5,914 nucleotides of DNA from Granulicella sp. UBA5172 (GTDB taxonomy: Bacteria > Acidobacteriota > Terriglobia > Terriglobales > Acidobacteriaceae): assembly GCA_002413385.1 (NCBI GenBank), contig DHWW01000326.1:8190-14103 (forward strand), given 5' to 3'. The stretch's first letter is position 1. Each line of letters starts with the position of its first letter. Of the stretch, positions 5,686 to 5,914 are shown in pieces. Position numbers and translations under genes: made by a program. The notes under the pieces were generated by a model. It saw only the letters and a list, made by a program, of their open reading frames with translations. It was not told the origin of the DNA and made no database searches.

Positions 5686-5914
5686 CGAGGCCAGGAGAGG
5701 CTTTTCGAATAGAAGAACAAGTTTTGCGGTGGAGAGGGCAGGGGCCGTGCTGGGCTAGGGCTCGGCGGTGCTCGGCGGTGGCGTAGCCCTTGTGGGAGGC
5801 GAGGCCGTACTGGGGGTGGAGGAGGTCGAGGTCGCGCATGAGGGCGTCGCGATGGACTTTGGCGATGACGGAGGCGGCGGCGATGGAGAGGGAGAGGGCG
5901 TCGCCGTAGAAGAG
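5651..5914 (-). CDS. rnhB: Ribonuclease HII, C-terminal part (5' end outside window)
   Basis: RNase HII cuts the RNA strand of RNA-DNA hybrids and removes single ribonucleotides from DNA in the cytoplasm. The frame is open at the right edge and begins [20 protein letters not shown], followed by [20 protein letters not shown], then [20 protein letters not shown] and LHRKT. The blocks [12 protein letters not shown] (whose final Asp corresponds to a catalytic carboxylate of the family), [16 protein letters not shown] and [10 protein letters not shown] are diagnostic. The usual next residues (SFAPV or TFAPV and a short tail) are replaced here by [20 protein letters not shown] and SG, with no family character, ending at 5651. 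All visible conserved residues precede the break, so the enzyme may still work. The N-terminal catalytic residues are outside the window. Confidence 0.9.
   Translation of the reverse strand, partial: LFYGDALSLSIAAASVIAKVHRDALMRDLDLLHPQYGLASHKGYATAEHRRALAQHGPCPLHRKTCSSIRKASPGLGDIEGHGQESG
5715..5730. other. Probable rearrangement boundary at the end of rnhB
   Basis: The RNase HII frame keeps family sequence up to HRKT (codons ending near 5729) and then turns unrelated. At the same point, the other minus-strand frame starts to read as the continuation of the 159-aa unknown protein ([13 protein letters not shown]), without a start codon. GC content also drops from here toward lower coordinates. 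Together these suggest that foreign or relocated DNA was joined to the 3' end of rnhB. The exact base is inferred from translation patterns only. Confidence 0.45.

Noticed and set aside
5761..5780. Perfect tandem 10-bp repeat CTCGGCGGTG
   Set aside because: It lies inside rnhB and simply encodes the conserved TAEHRRA motif with similar GC-rich codons; only two copies, so not a repeat array.
5840..5914. GA-rich purine tract at the right edge as a regulatory or structural element
   Set aside because: It is the complement of GC-rich codons of the conserved RNase HII block and needs no other explanation.

Overview
The window looks like a chromosomal segment of a soil-type bacterium, most likely an Acidobacteriota member. 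This is an inference: a large TPR protein followed by a secreted CRTAC1-type protein (FG-GAP/VCBS repeats plus ASPIC/UnbV domain) is a layout common in that phylum, and the C-terminal part of an RNase HII at the right edge fits too. No rRNA or other decisive marker is present, so the assignment is tentative.

Left half (1-3848, + strand): the 3' part of a TPR-repeat gene whose 5' end lies outside the window, a 281-bp gap with a sigma70-like promoter candidate, then a complete 668-aa exported CRTAC1-like protein. A short ORF with one hydrophobic segment overlaps the CRTAC1 stop in a TTGA arrangement and may be the stump of a third, truncated operon member.

Middle (about 3835-4690): a scar zone made of fragments. 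It contains a minus-strand piece resembling a winged-helix DNA-binding protein, then the left end of an IS66-family element (GTAAGCG-type terminus, intact tnpA, only the first codons of tnpB). Fused to the broken tnpB, in the opposite orientation, is the N-terminal part of an Xre/MbcA-like antitoxin gene with a very strong ribosome binding site. The IS right end is absent, so at least one deletion or recombination occurred after insertion.

Right half (4756-5914, - strand): a small two-helix membrane protein, a 192-bp stretch of uncertain coding status, an unrecognised helical 159-aa protein, and the C-terminal portion of RNase HII (rnhB) entering from the right edge. The rnhB reading frame loses its family-like sequence just after the conserved [10 protein letters not shown] motif, at the point where the ORF of the neighbouring unknown protein begins without a convincing start. 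This suggests a second rearrangement boundary.

Overall the window reads as two chromosomal blocks (the TPR/CRTAC1 genes and rnhB) flanking a small accessory islet of mobile-element, antitoxin-like and unknown genes. I see no complete new multi-gene system. The most notable signals are the two junctions and the cut-down antitoxin-like gene.
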